64,000 bases of DNA from Micromonospora ferruginea (lineage in GTDB: Bacteria > Actinomycetota > Actinomycetes > Mycobacteriales > Micromonosporaceae): NCBI RefSeq assembly GCF_013694245.2, contig NZ_CP059322.2, positions 5,649,001 to 5,713,000 of the forward strand, given 5' to 3'. Every line of letters begins with the position of its first letter. The first letter of the stretch is position 1. Under the pieces are notes generated by a model that was given only the letters and a program-made list of their open reading frames with translations, was not told the DNA's origin and made no database searches. A program made the position numbers and the translations under genes. This document shows positions 33,568-41,207 of the stretch, one piece after another.

Positions 33568-34338
33568 GTGCCGCTCCTCTGGTACGTCGCCTACGGATCC
33601 AACCTGCACGCGGCGCGACTCGACTGGTACCTGCGCGGCGGGCGGCCACCCGGCGGGCTGCGCACGTACCCCGGTTGTCGGGACTGCCGTCCGCCGCGGC
33701 GGACGGTCCCGGCGCTGATCCCCGGCGGGGTCTACTTCGCCGGCGAGTCCCGGGCCTGGACCGGCGGCATGGCGTTCTACGACCCGGAGCTGCCCGGCCG
33801 GGCGGCGGTCCGCGCATACCTGGTGACGGTCGAGCAGTTCGCCGACATCGCGGCCCAGGAGATGTACCGGCCGCCCGGCGCCGACCTGGCGGGGATCCGC
33901 GCGGCGGTCGACACCGGCCGGGCCACGCTCGGTCCGGGCCGCTACGAGACGCTGCTGCGGGTCGGCGAGCGGGACGGCCTGCCGATGCTCACCTTCACCG
34001 CGCCGCACCGGGCGGTGCGGGTGCCGTGGACCCGTCCGGCCGCGGTCTACCTCGGCATGCTGGCCCGGGGGCTGCGGGAGGCGCACGGCTGGGACGTGGC
34101 GCGGACCGTCGACTACCTGGCGGGTCGGCCGGGGGTGGCCGGGCGGTGGACCCGGCGCGCGCTGCGCACGCTCGTCGGCGCCGCGGCTCCACCCCCGCCC
34201 TCCGGCGCTCCGGTCGAGTTCGGACAGTCCGCTCCGGCCGCCGGTCCGGTGGACATGAACGGCCGTTCGGTCGACAGCGGATGCCCGCCGGGAGTTTTTC
34301 CGGACAAGAAGGTTGCCAGAGCAAGGTTTTCCGCGTGA
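33568..34338 (+). CDS. Gamma-glutamylcyclotransferase-like (YGSN-motif) protein
   Basis: A 256-residue protein with the WYVAYGSNLHAARL start typical of the GGCT/AIG2-like fold, where YGSN forms the substrate-binding loop. Later segments (GVYFAGESRAWTGGMAFYDPELPG and AVRAYLVTVEQFADIAAQEMYRPP) continue the fold. A catalytic Glu would be expected near the middle; Glu in AQEMYRPP or GESRAW are candidates. The C-terminal 60 residues (PPPPSGAPVEFG and a final basic segment) look disordered. Some actinobacterial relatives are mislabelled histone deacetylase (from memory). It follows the phosphoesterase by five bases, suggesting an operon. The substrate is unknown. Confidence 0.7.
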   Translation: MPLLWYVAYGSNLHAARLDWYLRGGRPPGGLRTYPGCRDCRPPRRTVPALIPGGVYFAGESRAWTGGMAFYDPELPGRAAVRAYLVTVEQFADIAAQEMYRPPGADLAGIRAAVDTGRATLGPGRYETLLRVGERDGLPMLTFTAPHRAVRVPWTRPAAVYLGMLARGLREAHGWDVARTVDYLAGRPGVAGRWTRRALRTLVGAAAPPPPSGAPVEFGQSAPAAGPVDMNGRSVDSGCPPGVFPDKKVARARFSA

Positions 34339-34348
34339 CATGAGCGAC

Positions 34349-34382
34349 GGTGCCGGCTTCCTGGTCCCTGGGGGCCGGCACC
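34349..34382 (+). terminator. Terminator-like hairpin; remainder of 34339-34648 is empty
   Basis: Arms GGTGCCGGC (34349-34357) and GCCGGCACC (34374-34382) pair across 16 bases, 11 bases after the YGSN gene stop. The following 266 bases before the nucleotidase hold GC-rich sequence with no gene that I can support and presumably contain its promoter. Confidence 0.55.
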
Positions 34383-34648
34383 CTCAGCTTCCCGCGTACG
34401 CCGCGCCAACATTCACCTGCCCGTCATGTCGGACTCGTCGGGCGGACCGGTACGGGTCGCCGGGCGCGCCGAGGATTCGGAACGCCACCCCGGTCGACCT
34501 GCGGCCCGGTGGATGAGAAGCTACCCCGGGCGGGGCGGCGGTCCCCCGAGCGCCGCCTCCCGCGATCGACCCCTGTCACGGCACGGATCAGGGCCACCGG
34601 GCGAACCATCGTCCGGCCGCCACGCGCCGGTATCTCACGAGGAGTTCC

Positions 34649-36391
34649 ATGTCCGTCTCCGGGATGCGCCGCCGGGCCACCGTAGGCCTGGCCGCACTCG
34701 CCGCGACCGCGTTCACCGCGGTCGCCGTCACCCCCGACCAGGCCGAGGCCCACTCGAAGCCGGTCGACGTCCAACTGCTCGCGATCAACGACTTCCACGG
34801 CAACCTGGAGCCGCCGAGCGGGTCCAGCGGCACCATCGACGGCAAGACCGCCGGTGGCGCGGAATACCTGGCCAGCCACCTGAAGGCCATGCGCGCCGCG
34901 GCCCAGGCGCAGGGCAAGGGCACCGTCACCGTCGCCGCCGGCGACCTGATCGGCGCCTCGCCGCTGCTCTCCGCCGCGTTCCACGACGAGCCCACCATCG
35001 AGGAGATGAACCTCGCCGGGCTGGAGTTCGCCAGCGTCGGCAACCACGAGTTCGACGAGGGCGCCAAGGAGCTGCTGCGCATGCAGCGCGGTGGCTGCCA
35101 CCCGGTGGACGGCTGCGCCGACGGCACCCCGTTCGAGGGCGCCAAGTTCAAGTACCTCTCCGCGAACGCGTTCAAGACCTCCACCGGCCTGCCGCTGATG
35201 CAGCCGTTCGGCATCAAGATCGTCAAGGGTGTGCCGATCGGGTTCATCGGGATGACCCTGGAGGGCACCCCGAACATCGTCAGCCAGCAGGGCGTCGCCG
35301 GCCTGCGCTTCACCGACGAGGCCGACACCGCAAACAAGTACGCCAAGATCCTGCGGCTGCTCGGCGTCAAGAGCATCGTCGTGCTGCTGCACGAGGGCGG
35401 CGTGCAGAACGGCGGCGGCATCAACGACTGCACCGGCTTCAGCGGCCCGATCGTCGACATCGCCAACCGGATGGACCCGTCCATCGACGTGATCGTCAGC
35501 GGGCACACGCACGCCGCGTACAACTGCAACATCAACGGCAAGCTGGTCACCAGCGCCAGCTCGTTCGGCCGCCTGGTCACCGACATCAACCTGAAGATCG
35601 ACCCGCGTACCCGGGACGTCGTCAGCGCGTCGGCGAACAACGTGGTGGTCACCCGGGACGTCGCCAAGGACCCGGCCTCGACCGAGCTGATCAACCGCTA
35701 CAAGACCGCGCTCGGCCCGGTGGCCGACCGGGTGGTCGGCGAGACCACCGAGGCGATCACCAAGACCCAGGAGAACCTCTACCAGACCGGGGTCGACGCC
35801 AACGGCAAGCCGACCTACCAGACCGGTGAGTCGCCGCTGGGCAACCTGATCGCCGACGCGCAGCTCGCCGCGACCGACAACGAGCAGAACGCGGTCGCCG
35901 CGTTCATGAACCCCGGCGGCGTACGCGCCGACGTCGACGCCGGCCCGGTCACCTACGCCGAGGCGTTCACCGTGCAGCCGTTCGCCAACAACCTGGTCAC
36001 GCTGGACCTGACCGGCGCGCAGCTCTACTGCATGCTGGAGCAGCAGTTCACCGTGGCCCGGGTGCTCTACGCGTCCTCGACGGTCAACTACGTGGTCGAC
36101 GTCAACGGCACCACCGCGCCGGCCGGCACGCCGTGCGCCGGCACCCGGGTGGTCCGGGGCAGCCTCACCATCAACGGGACCCCGGTCACCGACACCGCGA
36201 CCTACCGGGTGACGGTGAACAACTTCCTCGCCGGCGGCGGCGACGGCTTCAGCGTCCTGACCGGCGGCACCAACGCGGTGACCGGCCAGATCGACCTGGA
36301 CGCCTTCACCGCGTACCTGACCGAGAAGTCGCCGGTGTCCGCGCCGGCGCTGGACCGGATCCGCACCACCGCGGAGGTCCCCGCGGCCTGA
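34649..36391 (+). CDS. Secreted 5'-nucleotidase (UshA-like metallophosphatase)
   Basis: A 580-residue exported bifunctional metallophosphatase/5'-nucleotidase. The signal peptide is MRRRATVGLAALAATAFTAVAV to about residue 34 (AEAHS). The metallophosphatase domain has AINDFHGNL, AAGDLIGAS, VGNHEFDEG, LLHEGG and SGHTHAAYN, which hold the dinuclear metal site. The C-terminal 5'-nucleotidase domain has AFMNPGGVRADVDAG, EAFTVQPFANNL and the substrate-binding NNFLAGGGDGFSVL. It likely releases phosphate and nucleosides from extracellular nucleotides. ATG 34649 has GAGGAG five bases upstream. A strong hairpin ends the transcript. Confidence 0.95.
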   Translation: MSVSGMRRRATVGLAALAATAFTAVAVTPDQAEAHSKPVDVQLLAINDFHGNLEPPSGSSGTIDGKTAGGAEYLASHLKAMRAAAQAQGKGTVTVAAGDLIGASPLLSAAFHDEPTIEEMNLAGLEFASVGNHEFDEGAKELLRMQRGGCHPVDGCADGTPFEGAKFKYLSANAFKTSTGLPLMQPFGIKIVKGVPIGFIGMTLEGTPNIVSQQGVAGLRFTDEADTANKYAKILRLLGVKSIVVLLHEGGVQNGGGINDCTGFSGPIVDIANRMDPSIDVIVSGHTHAAYNCNINGKLVTSASSFGRLVTDINLKIDPRTRDVVSASANNVVVTRDVAKDPASTELINRYKTALGPVADRVVGETTEAITKTQENLYQTGVDANGKPTYQTGESPLGNLIADAQLAATDNEQNAVAAFMNPGGVRADVDAGPVTYAEAFTVQPFANNLVTLDLTGAQLYCMLEQQFTVARVLYASSTVNYVVDVNGTTAPAGTPCAGTRVVRGSLTINGTPVTDTATYRVTVNNFLAGGGDGFSVLTGGTNAVTGQIDLDAFTAYLTEKSPVSAPALDRIRTTAEVPAA

Positions 36392-36400
36392 CCCGCACCG

Positions 36401-36437
36401 ACGACGGGCCCCGGAGCGCTGCTCCGGGGCCCGTCGT
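36401..36437. terminator. Bidirectional terminator hairpin
   Basis: Perfect 17-bp arms ACGACGGGCCCCGGAGC and GCTCCGGGGCCCGTCGT flank a three-base loop between convergent nucleotidase and MFS genes. Confidence 0.8.
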
Positions 36438-36510
36438 CGTCCGCGCCGATCCGGGGAGTTCGCGTCGGGGAGGGTGCCGCGAACTCCCGGGTCGAGGAGC
36501 CTGGGGGAGG

Positions 36511-37800
36511 TCAGGCTGCCGGGGCGGGCTCGGGGTCCGGCGTCGGGGCGGGCTTCGGACGGCCGTCCTGGGTGGGGGTGAGCAGGGGGCGCAGGGACAG
36601 CGCGAGGAGCGACGCGACCAGGCAGCCGCCCACCACGACCGCCACCCACACCCGCCCGTCGGCCGCGCCGATCAGCGGTCCGGCGGTGACCGGGCCGACC
36701 ACCCCGCTGATCCCGAAGATCATCGAGCTCATGGCGTTGTAGCGGCCGCGCAGCTCGTCCGTGGCCAGCGCGTTGGTCAGGGCGGGCATGACCGGCGACA
36801 GCATCGTCTCGCCGAACCCGAAGATCGCCGAGCAGGCCACCACACCGAGCGCCGCGAGCAGCGCGTTGCCGCCGCCGACCAGGCCGGCCGCGCCGAGCAC
36901 CAACCAGGCGGCCGCGAAGACCCCGCCCACCGCCGCCAGCGCGCCGGTGCGGCTGCGCCCCTCCAACCGGCGGAGCACCAGGAGCTGGGAGAGCACGATC
37001 ATCACGGTGTTCGCGGCGAGCGCCCAGGCCACCACCCGCGGCGTCACCTCCACCACCCGCACCGAGTACGCCGCGAAGCCCACCTCGATCTGCGCGTAGC
37101 CGCAGGTGGTGAGCACCAGACCGAAGATGACGAGCCGGCGGAACGGCCGGTCCCGCAGCACCGTCAGGTAGCCACCGCCCGCCGGCGCGGCACCGGCGTC
37201 GCTCGTCCCCGTGGCCGGACGGCGTCCCACGTACGGCAGCGTCAGCAGGATCAGCGCCGGAATCAGGAAGCTCACCGCGTCCAGCAGGTAGATCGCCTGG
37301 AAGGTGACCGGGCGCGCCACGTCGACCACCGCGCCGGAGATCAGGCCGCCCGCGCCGATGCCCAGGTTGAGCAGCGCGAAGTTGAGCCCGAAGACCCGCT
37401 GCCGCTCGTCGGCGCCGGTGAGCGAGGCGAGGATGGTGTTCTGCCCGGCCCAGATCGCCGAGCTGCCCACGGCGATCAGCGTCATCACGCCGAACGCCGA
37501 GGCGGTCGAGTCGACCAGGGCCAGCGAGCCGGTGCCCACCGCCTCGACGACCAGGCAGGGCAGCACCACCCGCCGCGCGCCGTACCGGTCGATCAGCGTG
37601 CCGCCCAGCGGGGACAGCGCCAGCGTCACCGCGCCGAACCAGCCGATCACCAGGCCGGCGCGGGCGTCGGTGAGACCACGCACGTCGGTGAGGTAGATGA
37701 ACAGGAACGGCAGCGTGAGACCGCGCCCGACGGCGGAGAACAGGGTGCCGGCGAGGATCCGGCGGGCCTCGGGACGGGCGGGTAGGGCGCGGCGCAGCAT
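36511..37800 (-). CDS. MFS transporter
   Basis: A 429-residue major facilitator with about 12 membrane segments. The motif A region reads GGTLIDRYGARRVVL, and other segments include FGLNFALLNLGIGAGGLISGAVVDVARPVTFQAIYLLDAVSF. It resembles the MDR family with a Pro-rich tail (PKPAPTPDPEPAPAA). ATG 37800 begins MLRRALPARPEARRIL. The substrate is unknown; it is probably a drug or metabolite exporter. It is divergent from a small hypothetical gene 109 bp away. Confidence 0.88.
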   Translation of the reverse strand: MLRRALPARPEARRILAGTLFSAVGRGLTLPFLFIYLTDVRGLTDARAGLVIGWFGAVTLALSPLGGTLIDRYGARRVVLPCLVVEAVGTGSLALVDSTASAFGVMTLIAVGSSAIWAGQNTILASLTGADERQRVFGLNFALLNLGIGAGGLISGAVVDVARPVTFQAIYLLDAVSFLIPALILLTLPYVGRRPATGTSDAGAAPAGGGYLTVLRDRPFRRLVIFGLVLTTCGYAQIEVGFAAYSVRVVEVTPRVVAWALAANTVMIVLSQLLVLRRLEGRSRTGALAAVGGVFAAAWLVLGAAGLVGGGNALLAALGVVACSAIFGFGETMLSPVMPALTNALATDELRGRYNAMSSMIFGISGVVGPVTAGPLIGAADGRVWVAVVVGGCLVASLLALSLRPLLTPTQDGRPKPAPTPDPEPAPAA

Positions 37801-37909
37801 GGCTGGATTCTGTGCGGCCGGTACGACGACCGCGACCCGTTTACCCCTTACCGGCGCGGGGGCCGGGCCGGAACGTGAGCAAGCACACGTGGTCTGCCAT
37901 GCTGGCCGG

Positions 37910-38383
37910 ATGACCACGACCTGGCGTCATCTGCCCGCCCCGGCCCGCGAGATCGCCGTGACCGCCACGGACGCGGTCGACGCGGCGCGGGCGCGGGACG
38001 CCGAGGCGTACCGGCCGGCCGTCGAACGGCTCGCCGCCGCCGACCGGGCCGGGCTGGTGCTCGGCGGCGTGGTCCGGCTGCTGCTGGAGGAGGGGCACCC
38101 GGACGGGCTGGACGGCGACGACGTCCGCCAGGTGCTGGAACGCTGCGTCCGGGCCGCCGCGCCGTGGTGGCCCGACGTCGACCCGCACGTCCTGCTGGTG
38201 CTGCTGGCCGGCGCGCTCGGCGTCTACGATCCGGGCGACGACGACGCTCCGCCCGACCCGGCGGCCGTGGCCCGGCACGCCCCGCTGCTCGTCGCGGACC
38301 TGCTCGCGGTCACCGGCCGCCCGTTCGCGGACTACCTGACCGCGGCGTTCGGCGAGGTGGCCCGCACCGAACTGCACGACTGA
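37910..38383 (+). CDS. Hypothetical protein, 157 aa
   Basis: A helical, acidic, soluble protein of 157 residues, starting MTTTWRHLPAPAREIAVTATDAVD. It has repeated leucine-rich helices (GLVLGGVVRLLLEEGHPDGLDGDDVRQVLERCVRAAAPWWPDVDPHVLLVLL). No signal, membrane segment or catalytic motif is seen. It is convergent with the antiporter gene. I do not recognise the family. Confidence 0.6.
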   Translation: MTTTWRHLPAPAREIAVTATDAVDAARARDAEAYRPAVERLAAADRAGLVLGGVVRLLLEEGHPDGLDGDDVRQVLERCVRAAAPWWPDVDPHVLLVLLAGALGVYDPGDDDAPPDPAAVARHAPLLVADLLAVTGRPFADYLTAAFGEVARTELHD

Positions 38384-38402
38384 CCGCGATCGGCCGGTGT
38401 GG

Positions 38403-39518
38403 TCACGGGCTGGCGGCCAGGAACACGAACGCGGCGAGCAGCACCAGGTGCACGCCGCCCTGGAGCACGGTGGCCCGCCCGGGCACCACGGTCAGCACGG
38501 CGGTCACCGCGGTCAGCGCGAGCAGCGTCATCTGGGTGCCGCCCAGCCCCAGCAGCAGCGGGCCGTCCAGCCAGATCGAGGCGATGGCGATGGCCGGGAT
38601 GGTCAGCCCGATGCTGGCCATCGCCGAGCCGAGCGCGAGGTTCAGGCTGATCTGCACCCGGTCCCGCCGGGCCGCCCGCGCGGCGGCAAGCGTCTCCGGC
38701 GCCAGCACCAGCAGCGCGATGACCACCCCGACGAACGCCTGCGGCAGGTTCGCCGCCTGGACGGCGCTCTCGATCGCCGGGGAGATGGTCTTCGCGTCAC
38801 CGACGACCGCCACCAGCGCCACCACCAGCAACGCCAGGCTGGCCAGGGCGGTACGCGTGGACGGCGGCTCGGCGTGCCCGTCGCCGTCGCGGTCCTCGGC
38901 CATGATGCTGCCCTCCTGGGTCACCGGGAGGAAGTAGTCCCGGTGCCGGCCGGTCTGCACCATCACGAACAGCAGGTAGAGGGCGAGCGAGGCGACCGCC
39001 GCGAAGGCGAGCTGGGCGGGGGAGAACTCCGGACCGGGCCGGCTGGTGGTGAACGTCGGCACCACCATGCTCAGCGTGGCGAGGGTGGCCACGGTGGCCA
39101 GCGCCCCGCCGGTGCCCTCCGGGTTGAACACCGCCACCTGCCGGCGCAGCGCGCCGAGCAGCAGGGACAGGCCGAGGATGCCGTTGCACGTGATCATCAC
39201 GGCGGCGAAGACGGTGTCCCGGGCCAGCGCCTGCGTCTTGTCTCCGCCGCTGATCATCAGCGTGACGATCAGACCGACCTCGATCACGGTGACCGCGACC
39301 GCGAGCACCAGTGAGCCGTACGGCTCACCCACCTTGTGCGCGACCACCTCGGCGTGGTGGACGGCGGCCAGCACCGCGACCGCGAGCAGGGCGGCCACCA
39401 CGAAGATCAGCGGGCCGGGCAGCTCGCGGCCCCAGGTGAAGACGAGCAGGAGCACGGCGAGCAGGGGGACGACGGTGGTCCAATCGGTCAGGCGGGATCG
39501 GATCATCATCGCTGGCAT
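38403..39518 (-). CDS. Calcium/cation:proton antiporter (ChaA-like, CaCA family)
   Basis: A 371-residue integral membrane protein with two pseudo-symmetric halves of about five helices. The alpha repeats of the CaCA superfamily are visible: GEPYGSLVLAVAVTVIEVGL in the first half and LNLALGSAMASIGLTIPA in the second, each carrying acidic or polar ion-binding residues. A hydrophilic central loop (EDRDGDGHAEPPSTR) separates the halves. ChaA proteins exchange Ca2+ or Na+/K+ for protons; the ion here is inferred. ATG 39518 is preceded by AAGG. Confidence 0.87.
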   Translation of the reverse strand: MPAMMIRSRLTDWTTVVPLLAVLLLVFTWGRELPGPLIFVVAALLAVAVLAAVHHAEVVAHKVGEPYGSLVLAVAVTVIEVGLIVTLMISGGDKTQALARDTVFAAVMITCNGILGLSLLLGALRRQVAVFNPEGTGGALATVATLATLSMVVPTFTTSRPGPEFSPAQLAFAAVASLALYLLFVMVQTGRHRDYFLPVTQEGSIMAEDRDGDGHAEPPSTRTALASLALLVVALVAVVGDAKTISPAIESAVQAANLPQAFVGVVIALLVLAPETLAAARAARRDRVQISLNLALGSAMASIGLTIPAIAIASIWLDGPLLLGLGGTQMTLLALTAVTAVLTVVPGRATVLQGGVHLVLLAAFVFLAASP

Positions 39519-39573
39519 GCGTCTACCTTGCCAGGAGATGCCATCGACCGCGCGCAGCCGCCCCCGGAAACGG

Positions 39574-39603
39574 GTCGAGGCCCCTCCGTGGAGGGGCCTC
39601 GAC
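39574..39603 (-). terminator. Terminator-like hairpin after tRNA-Pro
   Basis: Perfect 14-bp arms GTCGAGGCCCCTCC and GGAGGGGCCTCGAC with a two-base loop lie 16 bases beyond the 3' end of the tRNA. Confidence 0.65.
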
Positions 39604-39619
39604 CGTCACTTACCTCTGG

Positions 39620-39693
<74 letters not shown>

Positions 39694-39769
39694 AGGCGTG
39701 CCGACAAATAGTAGCCCACCCGTCCCGGAGGTCAAATTCGGTATCCCCCCGCGCCGCCGGGCGGCCGGT

Positions 39770-40660
39770 TCAGCGGGAGATCAGGGTCAGGATGCTCGCC
39801 TCGGGCCGGCAGGCAAAGCGGACCGGCGCGGTCGGGTGGGTGCCCAGGCCGGCGGAGACGTGCAGCCACGAGTCCGAGCCCGGCCAGCGGTGCAGGCCCC
39901 GCGCCATCGACCGGGGCAGCCCGCAGTTCGTCACCAGCGCGCCGTAGCCGGGCACGCAGACCTGCCCGCCGTGGGTGTGCCCGGCCAGCATCAGCCCGAA
40001 GCCGTCGGCGGCCATCCGGTCCAGCACGGCCGGCTCGGGGGAGTGCGCCAGCGCGATCGACAGGGCGGCGTCGCCCACCGGTCCGGCCACCGCGTCGTAG
40101 TCGTCGCGTTCGACGTGTGGATCGTCCACACCGGCCAGCTCGATCTCCCGACCGCCGGCCTTGACCGTGGTGCGGGCGTTGTTCAGGTCCACCCAGCCCG
40201 CGCCGGTGAGGATGCCGCGCAGTTCCTCGTACGGCAGCGGCACACCCTCGGTGTACTCCCGGTCGGGCAGGAAGTAGGTGAACGGGTTCTTCAACACCGG
40301 CCCGGTGTAGTCGTTGGAGCCGAACACGAACGCGCCGGGCAGGTCGAGCAGCGGCTGCAGGGCCCGCAGCACGCCGGGCACCGCCTCCGGGTCGGCCATG
40401 TTGTCGCCGGTGACCACCACCAGGTCCGGGTCGAGCGCGGCCAGCGACGCCACCCAGTCCTGCTTGCGCCGCTGGTTGGGCATCATGTGCAGGTCCGACA
40501 GGTGGAGCACCCGCAGCGGCTCGGCGTCGGTCGGGAGCACCGGCACGTCGTAGCGGCGGAGGGTGAACAGGTTGCGCTCGACGAGCGACGCGTAGGCCAG
40601 GGTCGCCGCGCCGGCGGCGACGGTCCCCGCCGTGAGCCGGAATAGTGTGCGCTTTCGCAT
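39770..40660 (-). CDS. Membrane-anchored metallophosphoesterase
   Basis: A 296-residue calcineurin-like phosphoesterase. An N-terminal hydrophobic segment (RLTAGTVAAGAATLAYASLV) acts as an anchor or signal. Metal-binding motifs in order: LHLSDLHMMP, VVTGDNMAD, VFGSNDYTG, ALAHSPEP and LAGHTHGGQV. This pattern matches the YkuE-like family found next to the penicillin-binding protein gene ponA2 in mycobacteria (from memory, Rv3683). ATG 40660 gives a positively charged start (MRKRTLFR); an upstream ATG at 40687 would overlap the divergent start. The substrate is unknown. Confidence 0.88.
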   Translation of the reverse strand: MRKRTLFRLTAGTVAAGAATLAYASLVERNLFTLRRYDVPVLPTDAEPLRVLHLSDLHMMPNQRRKQDWVASLAALDPDLVVVTGDNMADPEAVPGVLRALQPLLDLPGAFVFGSNDYTGPVLKNPFTYFLPDREYTEGVPLPYEELRGILTGAGWVDLNNARTTVKAGGREIELAGVDDPHVERDDYDAVAGPVGDAALSIALAHSPEPAVLDRMAADGFGLMLAGHTHGGQVCVPGYGALVTNCGLPRSMARGLHRWPGSDSWLHVSAGLGTHPTAPVRFACRPEASILTLISR

Positions 40661-40685
40661 GGTGTTCAGGGTAGTTTCACCGTCC

Positions 40686-41141
40686 ATGAGCACGCTGAAG
40701 GACCGTCTCACCACCGACATGCGCGCCGCACTCAAGGCGCGCGACGAGCTGACCACGTCCACGCTGCGGATGGCCCTCGCGGCCGTCGGCAACGCGGAGG
40801 TGGCCGGCCGCGAGAAGCGCGAGCTCAGCGACGACGAGGTGCTCGCGGTGCTGACCAAGGAGGCGAAGAAGCGGCGCGAGGCGGCCACCGCCTTCGCCGA
40901 CGCCGGGCGCGCCGAGCAGGCCGGCAAGGAGACCGCCGAGGGTGAGGTGCTGGAGCGCTACCTGCCGAAGCAGCTTCCCGACGACGAGCTGGCCGAGCTG
41001 GTCTCGGAGGCGCTCGCCGCGGGCGGCTTCACCGGCAAGGCGCAGATGGGCCCGGCCATGAAGGCGGCCCAGGCCGCGGTGGCGGGCCGGGCCGAGGGTG
41101 GCCGGGTGGCCGCCGAGGTACGCCGCCAGCTCGGCCTCTGA
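40686..41141 (+). CDS. GatB/YqeY domain protein
   Basis: A 151-residue helical protein of the YqeY family, which shares the C-terminal tRNA-binding domain of GatB. Family features are the N-terminal LKDRLTTDMRAALKARDELTTSTLRMALAAVGNAEV and the C-terminal MGPAMKAAQAAVAGRAEGGRVAAEVRRQL. Its role is not settled; an effect on tRNA-dependent amidation or proteolysis has been suggested for relatives. The start is 25 bp from the divergent phosphoesterase start. Confidence 0.93.
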   Translation: MSTLKDRLTTDMRAALKARDELTTSTLRMALAAVGNAEVAGREKRELSDDEVLAVLTKEAKKRREAATAFADAGRAEQAGKETAEGEVLERYLPKQLPDDELAELVSEALAAGGFTGKAQMGPAMKAAQAAVAGRAEGGRVAAEVRRQLGL

Positions 41142-41160
41142 CCGCACGCCACGAGACGGA

Positions 41161-41192
41161 ACGGGCGGGCACCCGCTGGGGTGCCCGCCCGT
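41161..41192. terminator. Bidirectional terminator hairpin
   Basis: Perfect 14-bp arms ACGGGCGGGCACCC and GGGTGCCCGCCCGT with a four-base loop lie between the convergent YqeY and penicillin-binding protein genes. Confidence 0.75.
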
Positions 41193-41207
41193 CGTCGTCG
41201 TTGCCGG

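Noticed and set aside
34339..34648. Short plus-strand frames in the gap before the nucleotidase gene
   Set aside because: They have no ribosome binding site, no domain and a composition like the other shadow frames.
40660..40687. Upstream ATG 40687 as the phosphoesterase start
   Set aside because: It would overlap the divergent YqeY start codon, and the added residues (MDGETTLNT) are not part of the anchor segment.
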